7,655 bases of DNA from contig JAURLM010000300.1 of assembly GCA_030831265.1 (NCBI GenBank), positions 1-7,655 on the forward strand, in the 5' to 3' direction. Below are positions 7,084 to 7,655 of the stretch, in pieces. Position 1 is the first letter of the stretch. Each line of letters opens with the position of its first letter. The notes under the pieces are model-generated. The model had not been told where the DNA came from. It saw only the letters and a list, made by a program, of their open reading frames with translations, and did no database searches. This stretch comes from Chloroflexota bacterium (GTDB taxonomy: Bacteria; Chloroflexota; Dehalococcoidia; Lucifugimonadales; Lucifugimonadaceae). A program made the translations under genes and the position numbers.

Positions 7084-7527
7084 TTACGGTCGTGGATCAG
7101 ACTCGACCAGTTTCCGTAGAGCTTCCATCGAAGCCTCGATGTTACGCCGTGTCCACGTAGCTGCGATTGACGATCCAAGCTTCAGGAATCCGCTCAACTC
7201 CAGACTCCATTCGTTTATTACTCGGCATCCTGTGGGAGTTGGGACAACAGATGTCTGTCCACCAATCTCTACAGATTTGCCAATGCCCCGATGTGCGATA
7301 CGGCGCGGTGGGTCAAATTCGGTAACAGAGACAGTGAGGTCCATTTTCCGCCCCTGTACCTCAACCACCTCGGCGAAGCGTGAGCCGGTGCCAATTGGAG
7401 TTGAATCCAACTTTTTCACGGATACAACGTCAGGTACCCACGAAGGAGCGTTTTCGAGGTCGACCAAGACCGACCATACCCGTTCGGGTGACGCTGCAAA
7501 ATCGGCTTCGACTGTTCCAGACGGCAT
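7084..7527 (-). CDS. SRPBCC-family protein (polyketide cyclase/START-like fold)
   Basis: A 147-residue protein read right to left, starting at ATG (complement of 7525-7527) with AGGA (complement of 7535-7538) seven nt upstream. The opening pattern, a short beta strand then ASPERVWSVLVDLENAPSWVPDV (11-33), is the signature of SRPBCC proteins, followed by G-T-G-S (46-49), several alternating beta strands, and a C-terminal helix (about 125-143) that closes the hydrophobic cavity in this fold. The family binds or transforms hydrophobic ligands, but members cannot be assigned a ligand from sequence alone. No signal peptide or membrane segment is seen. It probably shares a transcript with the partial gene 32 nt upstream. 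It is convergent with pstA, so a link to phosphate uptake is not implied. Confidence 0.85.
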   Translation of the reverse strand: MPSGTVEADFAASPERVWSVLVDLENAPSWVPDVVSVKKLDSTPIGTGSRFAEVVEVQGRKMDLTVSVTEFDPPRRIAHRGIGKSVEIGGQTSVVPTPTGCRVINEWSLELSGFLKLGSSIAATWTRRNIEASMEALRKLVESDPRP

Positions 7528-7559
7528 CTAGTTGTCCTGCGTGATACGTAAAAAATGAG

Positions 7560-7655
7560 TCAGTCAGCGATTGTCAGGTCTTGCACAACGGAAGCACCGG
7601 GAATCTTCGTGAGCGCTTCTGGCGATACCTTGATCTTAGTTGACCTGCTGCCACC
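7560..7655 (-). CDS. 3' end of an unidentified minus-strand gene (partial)
   Basis: Reading leftwards from the window edge, one frame stays open for 31 codons and stops at TGA (complement of 7560-7562). The residues include STKIKVSPEALTKIPGASV and end VVQDLTIAD. I do not recognise the protein. Support is circumstantial: it is co-directional with the SRPBCC gene, lies 32 nt before it, and has balanced, protein-like composition. The opposite strand is also open here from ATG 7555 to the edge, but that reading has no ribosome-binding site and would face away from its neighbour. The call is only modestly better than that alternative. Confidence 0.45.
   Translation of the reverse strand, partial: GGSRSTKIKVSPEALTKIPGASVVQDLTIAD

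Noticed and set aside
7066..7086. Possible bidirectional terminator between pstA and the SRPBCC gene
   Set aside because: Only 15 bp separate the two stop codons and I could not pair a convincing stem with a T run here.
7139..7531. 130-codon plus-strand frame opposite the SRPBCC gene
   Set aside because: The minus-strand reading has a clear family signature and a well-spaced AGGA site; the plus reading has neither.
7550..7555. Six-A run, which reads as a T run on the minus strand after the partial gene: possible terminator
   Set aside because: I find no stable GC-rich hairpin directly before the T run on that strand, and the SRPBCC gene follows closely in the same direction.

Overview
The window is gene-dense bacterial chromosome with a mid-range G+C content (roughly 50-55% by eye). 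It carries a phosphate-response locus flanked by two unrelated-looking units. I see no mobile element, RNA gene, CRISPR array or other sign of recent transfer. Lineage cannot be fixed from the sequence. The magnesium-chelatase-like ATPase plus long VWA protein resembles a pair I know from actinobacteria (Rv0958/Rv0959 type), and I believe similar pairs occur in Chloroflexota. The TTAACA-type Pho box is of the Gram-positive style. A Chloroflexota or other Gram-positive-related bacterium is my tentative guess.

Layout: (1) 1-2852, plus strand: the 3' part of a magnesium-chelatase-type AAA+ ATPase gene, then 17 nt later a 679-residue von Willebrand factor A (VWA) protein. Together they form an ATPase/MIDAS-protein module of unknown target. 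(2) 2853-2985: an intergenic region with TTAACA half-sites and two interleaved inverted repeats, probably the control region of phoB. (3) 2986-5105: phoB (OmpR-family response regulator) and phoR (membrane histidine kinase), 38 nt apart. (4) 5106-5248: an intergenic region with two GTTAACAAT direct repeats exactly 11 bp apart, a strong Pho-box candidate. (5) 5249-7068: pstC and pstA, the two permease subunits of the high-affinity phosphate ABC transporter, overlapping by ATGA. (6) 7084-7655, minus strand and convergent with pstA: a small SRPBCC-fold protein, preceded by the 3' end of another probable minus-strand gene that runs off the window.

How the genes fit together: PhoR senses phosphate limitation, probably through the Pst complex, and phosphorylates PhoB at Asp67. 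Phospho-PhoB would bind the 11-bp-spaced repeats before pstC and perhaps the weaker sites before its own gene. PstC and PstA form the channel, but no pstS, pstB or phoU lies next to them here; the rest of the transporter must be encoded elsewhere. No wholly new system is evident. The points most worth following up are the split pst locus, the Pho box, the interleaved repeats ahead of phoB, and the uncharacterised ATPase-VWA pair.
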